From contig CAMIEW010000012.1 of NCBI GenBank assembly GCA_946222055.1, positions 1 to 10,115 of the forward strand: 10,115 nucleotides of DNA, read 5' to 3'. The notes beneath the pieces are model-generated. The model worked only from the letters and a program-made list of their open reading frames with translations. It made no database searches and was not told where the DNA came from. Source of the DNA: an uncultured Porphyromonas sp. (GTDB taxonomy: Bacteria > Bacteroidota > Bacteroidia > Bacteroidales > Porphyromonadaceae). A program made the translations under genes and the position numbers. Numbering within the stretch: position 1 is the stretch's first letter; the number at the start of each line of letters is the position of its first letter. Shown here in pieces: positions 1 to 8,906 of the stretch.

Positions 1-2029
1 AGCTGATGCGGATATGGCTCCTGCACTCGAGCTCTCGATTGGCATACTTATCGAGGTCCTTGATCTGGTCCACCACCCACTTGAGTGAGGCTCTCTGGGT
101 CTCGCGAGGGAGGACGGTGTAGATGGGGTGCTCCGCGTCGGGGATAGAGGGATTGACGTAGATACCACCGATCTGGTGCATCACATTCTTTACGAGGGAG
201 TGGAAGGTCTGCGAGATGGCGAGATCCAGCTTATCCTTCTTGCGGGTGTCCTCGTCATCGGTGATCCACTCAGGGAACTCTTGCGAGATGCGGGCGAGAT
301 TTTTCATCCCATAGTCGCTGCTCTTGATCGGGTCGTCGCCGAGGTCACCGGAGATGACACGCGGGTCGAAGACATTGGTCTGCTCCGGGAGGTAGCGGTA
401 GCGAGGGTCACCAGACTTGGAGGTGACAAACTTCTCCAGCACCTCTGCCTGAGCGTAGATGTCCTGTGAGAAGAGGGGGAAGTAGCGGTAGAGCCACTCG
501 ACCACATAGTCGTCGTAAGGACCGATCTCGGGGAGGGTCATCGGGACGTTGTCTCCCGGCTGTGCCACATAATTGAGCCGGACATAGTCCATGATGCTCG
601 GGGTGACGCCGTGAGTCCGGACGTAGGAGGCGCTGCGGAGGGAGTCTGTCGGGACAGCCGCCGTGGCGATCATATTGTGTGACAGACCGAGGATGTGGCC
701 CATCTCGTGCTTGACGGAGAAGGTGAGCATCGCATCCCGCTTCTCCTTAGGGAGAGGAAAGTTGCGGATCGAGGGATCCACGAGGGCACTCTGGGTGAAG
801 TACCACTTGTAGAAGAGCTGCTCGATATTATTGAAGATGAAGAGTGTCGAGCTGATGATCTCTCCCGTCCTTGGGTCGACCCACGAGGGGGCGTAGGCAT
901 TCTCTCCCTGATTGGGGATGTAGCGGATGCAGGAGTACTTCAGATTGTCTGGGTCGAAGCCGGTGGAGGGGTCGGGGAAGTCCCTTACCTCGATGGCGTC
1001 CTTAAATCCGATCTTCTCGAAGGGCTTATTCCACGCCAGGATACCGTCGCGGATCGGCTGCTTCCACTCCTCGGGGAATGCGGGATCGAGATAGAGGACG
1101 ATCGGCTCCTTGGGCTTAGAGAGTCCGCCGGAGGCGTAGGCGGCGGAGTCTGCCGGCTCGAGTCGCCGTCGGTGGGCGATGTAGATGTTGTCGGTCTTGT
1201 CCTTGAGGGGGGAGAAATTGAGCCGCCCAGTGGTGAAGGTCCCGACGCGGGTGTCGGCGATGCGTATCGGCATCGTCTCCTCCGGCAGTCGGAGGAGGGT
1301 AAAGGTCGCCTCGACAGTCGTCGGCACATCGCTCGCCACGGAGACCATGCCGAGGAAGGTGGCGGAGAGCTTATAATTAAGCTCCACACGCACCTGAGCA
1401 TTGTCCTCATAGGACTTCATCCCCTTGATGAAGGAGAGGGAGGAGACCGGTGAGGCGCTCAGCTTAAGGTCGCCGGACTGCTTCGGTATCACCCGTACGA
1501 GTGTGCTCTCGCGTGCCATTAGAGAGGTGGCATCAAAGACCACCGCACTACTGTCCGGCGTGAAGGCGAGGACAGAGTAGGCTGCCACGGAGGGGTCTCG
1601 GTAGCTGAGGGCGAGCGCCTGCTTCATCGGCTCGTCAGCCTCCTTGGAGTAGACGATGGTGTTGTTTTTCTTAACCACCACGGTGCTGTCTTGCAGCTCG
1701 AAGCGCATCAGCAGGGGCTCCTCGCTGCGGTCGCCTATCGTGAGGATCGATCCGTCAGAGACACTGGAGAGCGTCGCTCCGAGGAGCATGTCCCGCCCGA
1801 TCTCCGAGATGGGCAGCTCCATGTAGAGCTTCTCCTCCACCTTATGGAGTGTGACGAGGCCACCCTTGACGGTGTCGACCTTCTTGTCTCTGAAGAGCTT
1901 ACTATACTTGTCCTTACTCGTCTTGGCGTAAGACTCGTGGATGGGTGCCAGTCCCAGCATCGGTAGGAGTGCGAGGAGTAGTAGTCTACGCATCCATCCC
2001 TCCACCGGGATCTTAGGGGTTGAGTGCAT
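1..2029 (-). CDS. Secreted zinc-dependent metalloprotease (DUF5118/DUF5117/DUF4953 type), 3' end outside the window
   Basis: This is a predicted exported zinc protease and the fifth gene of the SusC/SusD operon. The reverse strand is open for 676 codons from the ATG at 2029 to the left edge, so the C-terminus is missing. Residues 1-36 look like a signal peptide, with RRLLLLALLPMLGLAP as the core and an end near SYA. Residues of about 40-125 resemble DUF5118 (KYSKLFRDKKVDT, then LYMELPISEIGRDMLLG). A DUF5117-like beta-rich region follows. The catalytic part contains HEMGHILGLSHN at residues 441-452 (positions 674-709), with zinc ligands H441, H445 and H451 and the general base E442. A Met-turn, SIMDY, lies at residues 478-482, followed by NYVAQPGD. 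This HExxHxxGLxHN plus SIMDY pattern is typical of the Bacteroidota family, usually about 800 or more residues. The start at 2029 is chosen because AAAGGA lies 6 nt upstream; M13 at 1993 is an alternative. The substrate is not known. Confidence 0.93.
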   Translation of the reverse strand, partial: MHSTPKIPVEGWMRRLLLLALLPMLGLAPIHESYAKTSKDKYSKLFRDKKVDTVKGGLVTLHKVEEKLYMELPISEIGRDMLLGATLSSVSDGSILTIGDRSEEPLLMRFELQDSTVVVKKNNTIVYSKEADEPMKQALALSYRDPSVAAYSVLAFTPDSSAVVFDATSLMARESTLVRVIPKQSGDLKLSASPVSSLSFIKGMKSYEDNAQVRVELNYKLSATFLGMVSVASDVPTTVEATFTLLRLPEETMPIRIADTRVGTFTTGRLNFSPLKDKTDNIYIAHRRRLEPADSAAYASGGLSKPKEPIVLYLDPAFPEEWKQPIRDGILAWNKPFEKIGFKDAIEVRDFPDPSTGFDPDNLKYSCIRYIPNQGENAYAPSWVDPRTGEIISSTLFIFNNIEQLFYKWYFTQSALVDPSIRNFPLPKEKRDAMLTFSVKHEMGHILGLSHNMIATAAVPTDSLRSASYVRTHGVTPSIMDYVRLNYVAQPGDNVPMTLPEIGPYDDYVVEWLYRYFPLFSQDIYAQAEVLEKFVTSKSGDPRYRYLPEQTNVFDPRVISGDLGDDPIKSSDYGMKNLARISQEFPEWITDDEDTRKKDKLDLAISQTFHSLVKNVMHQIGGIYVNPSIPDAEHPIYTVLPRETQRASLKWVVDQIKDLDKYANRELECRSHIRIS

Positions 2030-2035
2030 GTCTGT

Positions 2036-2041
2036 TCCTTT
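2036..2041 (-). promoter_or_regulatory. Ribosome binding site supporting the protease start
   Basis: On the minus strand AAAGGA lies 6 nt upstream of the ATG at 2029. It favours that start over the in-frame ATG at 1993. The latter also has a purine-rich GGAGGG close upstream, but that is inside the coding frame and very near the codon. Confidence 0.55.
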
Positions 2042-2052
2042 GCAGTCTTATA

Positions 2053-3528
2053 TTAGTTATCGATCGGGTAATCCTCGCGGAGTGCGATGGCAGTGATGGG
2101 GAGGCGAAGATCCTTCCACTCGTGCACGATGGGGTAGCTGTCCTTAGTCAGGTCTATCTGCCGTATGTTTGCGGTGGAGCCTGAACGACTATTCAGGGCA
2201 ATGTAGAGGAAGTGGTCATCCTTGTCCACCACCATGTCGACTACCACATCGTCCTTACTGAGTGAGATGAGGGGTGTGGTGGGGAAGTTGCCCTGCGACA
2301 TGGTGTTGTAGGCATAGATGCCGCTACCATCAGCACCGCTGTAGAAGACTAAGTTTCGCGTCGGGGCGGAGGTCATCACAGATGAGTCATCGAGGTGAGC
2401 CGCAGCAGGGACCTCCTTGGAGAGGAGGACCTCCTGCTGGACCCGCTTAGCCTTCGGTACATCGTGAGTGCCGGGGTTGATCAGCAGATGCTTGATCGTC
2501 TCGTCGCTCTTGCTCTTGAGGAAGAGTGCCACCCGCAGCCGGTCCCCTGTAAGGACCATATGGGTAAGGCTGTAGCCCTTTGTCTCGTCATTAAACCAAA
2601 CGCCATACTTAGTCGTCAGTTCTTTGTAGCGTGCCACGATTTTCTCAGCCTCGTTGTCGTAGGCGAGGTAGCCGTCGAGCTTCTTCGGATCAGTCTTATC
2701 CGTGAGCCAGGAGACGGTCGTAGGTGCCAGGCTGAGCGCCTCACGTGCTATGCCGAGCTCTTTTGCGATAGCCTTCAGATCGCTATTGGCAGCCTCCAGC
2801 TTATAGACGTCGAAGTCTCCAAACCGGCCGTTGTAGAAGAACCGTCCCTTAGAGTCGGCCCAAGTACCCTGTAGCGTAGTGATCTCAGACTTGAGGGACA
2901 AGGTCTTGGCGAGCTCCATCTGATCGGGCTCGAGCATATAGAGGTTGCTGCCACAGGCGAGTAGGAAGCCCTTGTAGTGGTAAGCGACATTAGTCGCAAA
3001 GGTAAGGTCGTGCGGATTACCCACAAAGGTACCGGCTGCGTTATTGAGCGTCAGCACTTCGTAGTCCACCTCCTTGTCGGGTTGCGAGGGCTCTACGAAG
3101 CCGATCGCGGCAGCTCCGCTCTCCTCGCTGAGGAAGTAGAGCCCCTGACGGAAGCGGTACTGCACGTTGATCGTGGAGCGCTGGACGATAGTCGTCTCGC
3201 CATTGGTGATCAGGAGTCGCACCGGATAGAGACCCGGCTTAGAGCAGTGATACTTCAGCGTTGGCTCCGTTGAGACCTCCTCGTAGCCCACCTCCCAGGA
3301 GTACTTGACATCCTTGGAGGGACCGTTGAGTGTCAGCTTGGGTGCCGGTATCTCCAGCAGTCGTCCTTCATCGGCAGTGTAGACCTCCTTGAGTTGCTCC
3401 TCAGTCGTGATCTCAGTGACCGGCTGCTCCGGCTCGGTAGAGTGGTCCTTGAAGCATGAGGTGAGCAGAGAGCAGGTGAGCAATCCCGGGAGGATCATCC
3501 GGGAGAACCTATATATAGTGTGTGACAT
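2053..3528 (-). CDS. PKD-like family surface lipoprotein
   Basis: This is a predicted 491-residue lipoprotein of the PKD-like family found beside SusC/SusD pairs. The signal peptide ends in a lipobox, LTSC, with the lipidated cysteine at C25. It is followed by FKDHS, an acidic/lysine stretch of the kind that sends Bacteroidota lipoproteins to the cell surface. Residues of about 57-125 form a PKD/Ig-like domain: YSWEV at 76-80, then PGLYPVRLLITN at 98-109. After GLYFLSEESG (129-138) the remaining about 350 residues show repeated short beta-strand patterns that could be a propeller; this fold is inferred. No catalytic motif is visible. The gene starts 6 nt after the DUF4843 gene ends, and the protease start lies 23 nt beyond its stop, so it is in the same transcript. 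The likely role is an accessory surface binding subunit of the transporter. The ligand is unknown. Confidence 0.88.
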   Translation of the reverse strand: MSHTIYRFSRMILPGLLTCSLLTSCFKDHSTEPEQPVTEITTEEQLKEVYTADEGRLLEIPAPKLTLNGPSKDVKYSWEVGYEEVSTEPTLKYHCSKPGLYPVRLLITNGETTIVQRSTINVQYRFRQGLYFLSEESGAAAIGFVEPSQPDKEVDYEVLTLNNAAGTFVGNPHDLTFATNVAYHYKGFLLACGSNLYMLEPDQMELAKTLSLKSEITTLQGTWADSKGRFFYNGRFGDFDVYKLEAANSDLKAIAKELGIAREALSLAPTTVSWLTDKTDPKKLDGYLAYDNEAEKIVARYKELTTKYGVWFNDETKGYSLTHMVLTGDRLRVALFLKSKSDETIKHLLINPGTHDVPKAKRVQQEVLLSKEVPAAAHLDDSSVMTSAPTRNLVFYSGADGSGIYAYNTMSQGNFPTTPLISLSKDDVVVDMVVDKDDHFLYIALNSRSGSTANIRQIDLTKDSYPIVHEWKDLRLPITAIALREDYPIDN

Positions 3529-3534
3529 AAATAA

Positions 3535-4287
3535 TTACTCTTCGAAGCTAATGAATGCGGATGGATCGAAGTCCGACAGTGGCACCTCCAGCTCGGGATG
3601 TGCCCTGAAGTAATCAAAGACCTTTTTGATATTGACAAATAGCCGGGCGAACTCACTGTTGTTGAGTGACTCCTCCAGTACTGCCGGGTCGCTGTCGTAG
3701 TACTCCAGCAGCTTGAGGTACTTCAGGCGGTGGTAGGGGCCAAAGTAGTAGGCGTAGTAGACCCACCAGTAGGGCTCGGCGACGTAATTGTCGAAGGTGA
3801 TCACCTGGAGGTTGTCTGACTCAAAGGCGATCTTCAGATCCTCACTAGACTTGAGTCTCAGCACAAGTCGTAGAGCCTCTGACTCCTCCGGCGATATGCC
3901 ACTTCGGAGTAGCTCGACTCGGAGCGTGTCCGTCACCGCACCGGAGCGGAAGTGGTAGGACGTCTCTAGGGGTGTATAGTGTACCCCTGACTGGGCGGTA
4001 GATGCCTCAGGGTCTGCCTCGACGTGATAGGTAAGGTCCTTGGTGGGGATGTCACCGACGATGCGTAGAGGAATCTCGACTATATGCGTCTCCACCTCTG
4101 CAGGAAGTGGTCCGAAGGAATAAGCTTGCAGCGTGTCAGCCTGCTGCTTGTGGTCAAAGTAAATGGCTGAGGAGCCGATGTACTGACCATCGGGGGTGAA
4201 GTCCCCCTCGTATGTGATCCTATTGCAGCTCGTGCCAAGCAGCCCGAGGAGGGCGAGTGGGGCGAGCAGTCGTATGGCGCTTCTCAT
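3535..4287 (-). CDS. DUF4843 domain lipoprotein
   Basis: This is a predicted surface lipoprotein of about 250 residues of the DUF4843 family, a family of unknown function that usually sits just after susD. From the preferred start the signal peptide runs MRSAIRLLAPLALLGLLGTSC, and the lipidated cysteine is residue 21. The mature part has beta-strand segments (AIYFD, IVEIPLRIVGDI, DLTYHVEAD) and the motif SGVHYTPLE, which resembles Calx-beta-like Bacteroidota domains. The C-terminal third is rich in aromatic residues (PYWWVYYAYYFGPY), also seen in this family and possibly a binding or packing surface. A longer reading from the ATG at 4308 would overlap the susD stop as ATGA. The start at 4287 is preferred because AAAGGA lies 7 nt upstream and gives a normal signal peptide. 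It probably works with SusC/SusD at the outer membrane. Confidence 0.87.
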   Translation of the reverse strand: MRSAIRLLAPLALLGLLGTSCNRITYEGDFTPDGQYIGSSAIYFDHKQQADTLQAYSFGPLPAEVETHIVEIPLRIVGDIPTKDLTYHVEADPEASTAQSGVHYTPLETSYHFRSGAVTDTLRVELLRSGISPEESEALRLVLRLKSSEDLKIAFESDNLQVITFDNYVAEPYWWVYYAYYFGPYHRLKYLKLLEYYDSDPAVLEESLNNSEFARLFVNIKKVFDYFRAHPELEVPLSDFDPSAFISFEE

Positions 4288-4294
4288 AAGATAA

Positions 4295-4300
4295 TCCTTT
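4295..4300 (-). promoter_or_regulatory. Ribosome binding site supporting the shorter DUF4843 start
   Basis: AAAGGA on the minus strand sits 7 nt before the ATG at 4287. It lies inside the extra seven codons that the 4308 start would add. The same hexamer precedes the protease gene. Confidence 0.5.
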
Positions 4301-4304
4301 TGTC

Positions 4305-5807
4305 TCATTTCTTATTGGTCTCGGCGGTGAAGCCAAATTCTCTCTCCTTCTCCGGCCACGGGAGGACGTAGATCTCATTAGAGGCCGGGATGGACTCCTT
4401 GCCTCTACGGTCAAGGATCGGGAGGTTGTAGTGCTTGTAGGCAAAGAAGATCTGTCCCTCGCCCGGCATCTCACGCATCCGCTCCCGCATCATCTCATTG
4501 GTGTACTTCTCCCTGGTGTCCACCTTTGCGGGATCGATCTCAGCGAGACCGCGGCTCTTGCGGACGGCATTGAGAAGAGCAAGAGACTGTGTGCGGTCGC
4601 TATCATAGAGACACTCGGAGAGGATGTAGTACATCTCCGGCAGACGGATCAGAGTCAGCCCCTCGAATTCTCCCTTATTCAGCTCAGCCTCATTAGACAG
4701 CATGCGGGTGAAGGCGTAGATCCCACTGGAGAGCTCCTTGTAGAAAAGCCCATACCGATGGTCGATGCTGGTGGCGGTAAACTTATCCGTCTCGTAGAGC
4801 TCCTTGAGGTCCGTCCTCGCCTCGGTAAAGCTACCGGACGCGGTATTCTGGAGGAATGTGTCGTAGACGGTCCTCGCTATACGGGGTGCATAGAGACCGA
4901 AGAGCAGCTCCCCGTGAGCCGGATAGCGCTTTACTCTCTCGAAGTCTCCCTTCTCGACCAGACCGAGCTTCATCGTCCCCTCCGGTGCATCGGCAGAAGT
5001 GGCGGTGGCATCGATGACCTTGCGGGCGTAGGCGGCTGCCTCCGTGAGGTCTCCCATCGTGTAGTAGATCCGCGCCTTAAGTGCCGAGACGGCGTACTTA
5101 TTGAGGTGCGCATACCGCTCGTCTAAGTAGACATCGACGGAGGTGCCCATCGGCAGGAAGAGGCTCACATCCGATGCGAGGAGCTCCTCTGCCTTGTCTA
5201 GATCGGCAAGGATGTTCTTGTAGCTGTCCTCGATGGAGTAGAGCTGCTTATTCTGCAGGTCGGCCTTGTAGGCATAAGGGATACCGCTCTGTCCGCTGCG
5301 CTGAGCGTAGTCAGCTGCGTAGAGGCGAAGCAGATCGAAGTGGAGGAAAGCTCGGAGTGCATACGCCTCGCCCCCGATCATATCGAGGGTGCTCCCCTTG
5401 AGATCCGTGGTCTCATAGGCGTCGATCAGCTCATTGACATACGAGATCACTGCGTACTGATTGGTCCAGATCTGGTCGATCGTCGGGCGTACCTTCAGAT
5501 TCATGTAGTCATACCGGAGGATATAGGTATCCTCATTCTCGGTATTATTGTACATAAACATCTGCCCCAGCTTGTCGACAAAGCCGTAGGTGAGGTTGCC
5601 CCCATAGAGTGACTCCGACGCCATAGAGGCGTAGATGCCATAGAGCGCATCCTTAAATCCCTGCTCATCCCGGAAGAGCACCTCCTTGGGCATCGTGCCC
5701 TTGGGCTGTATGTCGAGGAATTTGTCGCAGCTGGTCGTCAGGAGTGTCACCGGCACGAGAGTGAGCATCGTCGCCAGCGCCTTAGATAGGATATTCTGTG
5801 TAGTCAT
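4305..5807 (-). CDS. SusD/RagB family outer-membrane nutrient-binding lipoprotein
   Basis: This 500-residue surface lipoprotein is the lid and substrate-binding partner of the SusC-like channel. The signal peptide ends at C27 in LTTSC, followed by DKFLDIQPKGT, the classic mature start of SusD proteins. Residues 110-180 carry the helical TPR-like hallmark, GEAYALRAFLHFDLLRLYA (146-164), preceded by QIWTNQYAVISYVNELIDA. The C-terminal RagB/SusD region ends with EIYVLPWPEKEREF at about 478-491, matching the usual family ending. Length is normal for the family. The gene starts 4 nt after the SusC stop and no Shine-Dalgarno site is visible, which suggests translational coupling and is also common in this phylum. 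Its stop overlaps the longer possible reading of the DUF4843 gene. The ligand cannot be read from sequence; the neighbouring protease favours peptides. Confidence 0.96.
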   Translation of the reverse strand: MTTQNILSKALATMLTLVPVTLLTTSCDKFLDIQPKGTMPKEVLFRDEQGFKDALYGIYASMASESLYGGNLTYGFVDKLGQMFMYNNTENEDTYILRYDYMNLKVRPTIDQIWTNQYAVISYVNELIDAYETTDLKGSTLDMIGGEAYALRAFLHFDLLRLYAADYAQRSGQSGIPYAYKADLQNKQLYSIEDSYKNILADLDKAEELLASDVSLFLPMGTSVDVYLDERYAHLNKYAVSALKARIYYTMGDLTEAAAYARKVIDATATSADAPEGTMKLGLVEKGDFERVKRYPAHGELLFGLYAPRIARTVYDTFLQNTASGSFTEARTDLKELYETDKFTATSIDHRYGLFYKELSSGIYAFTRMLSNEAELNKGEFEGLTLIRLPEMYYILSECLYDSDRTQSLALLNAVRKSRGLAEIDPAKVDTREKYTNEMMRERMREMPGEGQIFFAYKHYNLPILDRRGKESIPASNEIYVLPWPEKEREFGFTAETNKK

Positions 5808-5811
5808 GATT

Positions 5812-8800
5812 TCAGAGTGTAAAGCGGATGGTCATCTCGATGGATCGCGCGTAAGGGTAGGAGAGACCTCGCTCCCTACGGATGGTGGAGAAGTGGTAGA
5901 GGTCGTTGGCGAGTAGCTCGAGCCTCATATTCTTCAGACTAAAGTACTTCAGGTCTATCGGCTTGAAGTCGTACGCCAGCGAGACGGAGCTTAGGTCGAG
6001 GAAGTTATTGACTGCCACGAAGCGGCTCGTCTGCATCGGCACGGAGGCATCAGCGATGTCCTTGTAGGAGGCGTGGTCGCCCGGCTGGGTCCAGCGGTCA
6101 TAGAAGACGCGCTCATCTGCGTTCTTCTTAGGATCCGCACCCTCGACACGGCTGGCGAGCGTCAGGTTGTAGTCCATGGCACCGAGCTGGTAGCGCAGAC
6201 CGGTGGTGAGGGTAAAGCCCTTGTAGGTAAGGTAAGAGCTGACCATACCGGTAGCGAGAGGGCTCGTGTCGCCAAAGGTGACCTTATCCCTCGGGTCGTA
6301 GTCAAAGGTATAGCTCCCGTCGCGCTTGATATAGATCTCCCGACCTGTCGCCGGGTCGATACCTGCTGAGGGCACCACCTTCAGCGTCGTGAGCGACTCG
6401 CCCTCCACGTAGATCGGCAGAGGCATGCGGCTGTCCTTATCGGCGAGGCTCTTCTCATTCTGTGCCTTGAGGGCGTCGCTGATCTTGCGGATCTTATTCT
6501 TATTATAGGAGTAGGTCATGGCGACGGTCCAGTTCCAGTCCTTGGTCCTCACCGGCACGATCCGAGTGCTGAACTCGATACCCTTATTCTCGATTTCTCC
6601 GACGTTTTCCTTAGCTGTTGCGACCCCGACAGAGGGTGCCTTGGTGACGTCGAGGAGGAGGTTATCGGTGATCTTCAGGTAGAGGTCGAGCGAGAGGTCC
6701 CATCGGTTGTCGAAGACATTGAGATCGAGACCGATGTTATTATTCTGCGTCCGCTCCCAGCGCAGGTCTGGATTCCCGATCGTAATCGGCACGGCGCCGG
6801 CACCCTTAACGTACGTGAGGTCCTCGCCGTAGCGGTAGGTGGTCATCGCCTGATAGGGAGAGAAGGAGACATTACCCAGGTAACCGGTGCTGAGACGGAG
6901 CTTGAGGAGATTGACATTCAGGTCCTTCATGAAGGGCTCCTTGTGGATGTTCCATCCGATACCGGCACTCCAGAAGGGCGCAAAGCGGGAGTTCTTACCG
7001 AAGAGAGAGGATCCCTCGTAGCGGTAGATGAAGTCGAGGAAGTACTTGTCCTTATAGATCGTATTCAAGTTGGCAAAGAAGCCGACACCTGCGATGATCC
7101 TATCCTCACTCACCGGACGACCACCGGCTGGGTAGCCGGAGGAGAATCCGGGATCGGGCAGCTTGTCAGAGTAGTACCCGACAGAGCTGTAGCGGGACAT
7201 CTGGTAGGTGCGATACTCGAGGTTGCTACCCGCCATCGCGCTCAGGAAGAGATCCTCGAGGACATTCTTATTATAGGATAGCATCACCTTACCGGAGAAG
7301 TCGCTCGACTTGGAGAAGGTTTCCGAGAGGCTTCCTCTCTGGCTCAGCTTAGCCTTCTCGAGCTCTTTACCGGAGCGAGGGGAGACGAAGTTGATCCGCT
7401 CGGACTTGCCTCTCTGGAGTGTGGCGTCTGCGTCGATGCGGAAGTCTGCCAGCCACATGCGGAAGGTGAGAGTGTCGAAGAAGTCAAAGTCGCTCGACCG
7501 GCTGACGTTGCCTGCTGTCGCCTCATAGAGCGGGTTGATCAGCTTATGGGTCAGCAGGTGGCGGAGGTTGCCATCCTTGTCGTAGGGGCTGTCATAGGGA
7601 TTGGCATCGACGAAGCTCTTGAAGTCTCCGTAGGGAGAGTCCTGACCATTGACGAAGCTCACGCGAGCGAGATTAGAGATGAAGAAGAGCTCGTCCTTGC
7701 TGTAGGAGAGCTTGAAGGTCGTATTCAGACGATCACGACCGGAGCCGCGCATGACACCCTGATCCTTGCCGTACCGCAGTCCGAGGCTGTAGCGGGCGTA
7801 GTTGTCGCCTCCGTCGATATTGATGTTATGGTTCTGAGACAGCCCGACGCGAAGCGGCTTGGCCATCCAGTCGGTATTGACTCCGCGGGCGATCTGCTCA
7901 CGGATGGCGGCATACTCCAGCTCCTTCTTGTACCGCTCCTCGGGATTGTCGTCCTCAAAGACCCCGGCAAGTCGCTCGTACTCCAGCTTCTGCTCTGCGT
8001 CCAGCAGGTGGTAGTCGGAGAGATCCGGGATGGAGCTTCGGATGGTCCCATTGTATCTCAGCTTGAGCTTACCGCCCTCCATCGGTCGCGTCGTGATGAC
8101 GACTACACCGGCAGAGCCCTTGGCTCCGTAGAGTGCGGTGGCGGAGGCATCGCGGAGGACGGTGACTGACTGGATGTCATTCATATCCATATCGAAGACG
8201 AAGTCCGAAGTGACGATCGACCCGTCGACGACGAAGACCGGCATATTGGCCTTGCCCTCAAAGGTGGCACGCCCGCGGATATTCAGCTCCGGCTTGGCGT
8301 TAGGGTTGGAGCCCATGAGGGAGTTGTCTATGGAGACGACTCCTGGCACGAAGGCCTCGATCCCCTGCATGATGCTCTGGGTCCCCATGGCCATCATCTT
8401 ATCCTTCTCGATCGTGGTGGAGGAGCCGGTGAAGCTATTCTTATTCTTCGTCTGAAATCCGGTCACCACCACCTCCTCGAGGAGCTCGCTGTCTTCCTTC
8501 ATCACCACGGTGATGTTGTCCCCGGCCTTGACCTTTATCACCTCGGTCTTGAAGCCAATGTAGGAGAAGGTGAGCGTAGCGGTCTTGGACTTGATGTTGA
8601 TCTCAAACTTTCCCTCACCGTCGGTACCGAAGGCTCCCTCCTGACCCTTGATGTGGATCCCGACGCCGGGCAGTGTCTCACCGGTGGCATCCTTAACCAC
8701 ACCGGTGACGATAAACTTCTCTGCCTGGACCTCAGTGCCGGACGATGAGGTCTCTGCTACCTCCGCTCGCAGAGGAGTGCTGCCGAGCATCAGGGCGGCG

Positions 8801-8856
8801 CAGAGAGCTGATAGAGTCAGTGTCAGATGGGCTGACTCCCTAAGTGAATTCGCCAT
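5812..8856 (-). CDS. SusC/RagA family TonB-linked outer-membrane transporter
   Basis: This 1014-residue TonB-dependent transporter imports substrate across the outer membrane together with the SusD-like protein. Residues 1-31 are a signal peptide ending near PLRA. Residues 47-122 form the N-terminal carboxypeptidase-regulatory-like domain typical of SusC proteins (FIVTGVVKDATGETLPGVGI, then TATLTFSYIGF). A TonB-box-like EEVVVTGF follows at 127-134. The plug spans about 140-258 and includes LNIRGRATF, PVFVVDGSIV and SVTVLRDASATALYGAKGSAG. The rest is a beta-barrel. The chain ends in IRFTL, so the last residue is leucine instead of the usual aromatic residue of the outer-membrane beta-signal; a phenylalanine lies two places earlier. 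It is the first gene of the operon and has an AT-rich upstream region with no Shine-Dalgarno site. Length fits the family. Confidence 0.97.
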   Translation of the reverse strand: MANSLRESAHLTLTLSALCAALMLGSTPLRAEVAETSSSGTEVQAEKFIVTGVVKDATGETLPGVGIHIKGQEGAFGTDGEGKFEINIKSKTATLTFSYIGFKTEVIKVKAGDNITVVMKEDSELLEEVVVTGFQTKNKNSFTGSSTTIEKDKMMAMGTQSIMQGIEAFVPGVVSIDNSLMGSNPNAKPELNIRGRATFEGKANMPVFVVDGSIVTSDFVFDMDMNDIQSVTVLRDASATALYGAKGSAGVVVITTRPMEGGKLKLRYNGTIRSSIPDLSDYHLLDAEQKLEYERLAGVFEDDNPEERYKKELEYAAIREQIARGVNTDWMAKPLRVGLSQNHNINIDGGDNYARYSLGLRYGKDQGVMRGSGRDRLNTTFKLSYSKDELFFISNLARVSFVNGQDSPYGDFKSFVDANPYDSPYDKDGNLRHLLTHKLINPLYEATAGNVSRSSDFDFFDTLTFRMWLADFRIDADATLQRGKSERINFVSPRSGKELEKAKLSQRGSLSETFSKSSDFSGKVMLSYNKNVLEDLFLSAMAGSNLEYRTYQMSRYSSVGYYSDKLPDPGFSSGYPAGGRPVSEDRIIAGVGFFANLNTIYKDKYFLDFIYRYEGSSLFGKNSRFAPFWSAGIGWNIHKEPFMKDLNVNLLKLRLSTGYLGNVSFSPYQAMTTYRYGEDLTYVKGAGAVPITIGNPDLRWERTQNNNIGLDLNVFDNRWDLSLDLYLKITDNLLLDVTKAPSVGVATAKENVGEIENKGIEFSTRIVPVRTKDWNWTVAMTYSYNKNKIRKISDALKAQNEKSLADKDSRMPLPIYVEGESLTTLKVVPSAGIDPATGREIYIKRDGSYTFDYDPRDKVTFGDTSPLATGMVSSYLTYKGFTLTTGLRYQLGAMDYNLTLASRVEGADPKKNADERVFYDRWTQPGDHASYKDIADASVPMQTSRFVAVNNFLDLSSVSLAYDFKPIDLKYFSLKNMRLELLANDLYHFSTIRRERGLSYPYARSIEMTIRFTL

Positions 8857-8885
8857 ATCATTCTATTATTGTTACTTATCTCTGT

Positions 8886-8901
8886 CTAAGGATCTTCCTA
8901 G
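8886..8901 (-). promoter_or_regulatory. Small hairpin in the susC leader near the start codon
   Basis: CTA-A-GGA and TCCTAG form a six-pair hairpin with one bulged A and a 3-nt loop. It begins about 30 nt upstream of the susC start on the transcript side. It may affect translation or may be incidental. Confidence 0.3.
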
Positions 8902-8906
8902 GAGTC

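Noticed and set aside
695..1453. Long plus-strand reading frame of 252 codons
   Set aside because: It is antisense to the metalloprotease, whose frame is supported by zinc-binding and Met-turn motifs. The antisense product has low complexity and no recognisable domain.
7546..8169. Plus-strand reading frame of 207 codons opposite susC
   Set aside because: It lies opposite the well-supported plug and early barrel of SusC. Such antisense frames are expected in GC-rich genes.
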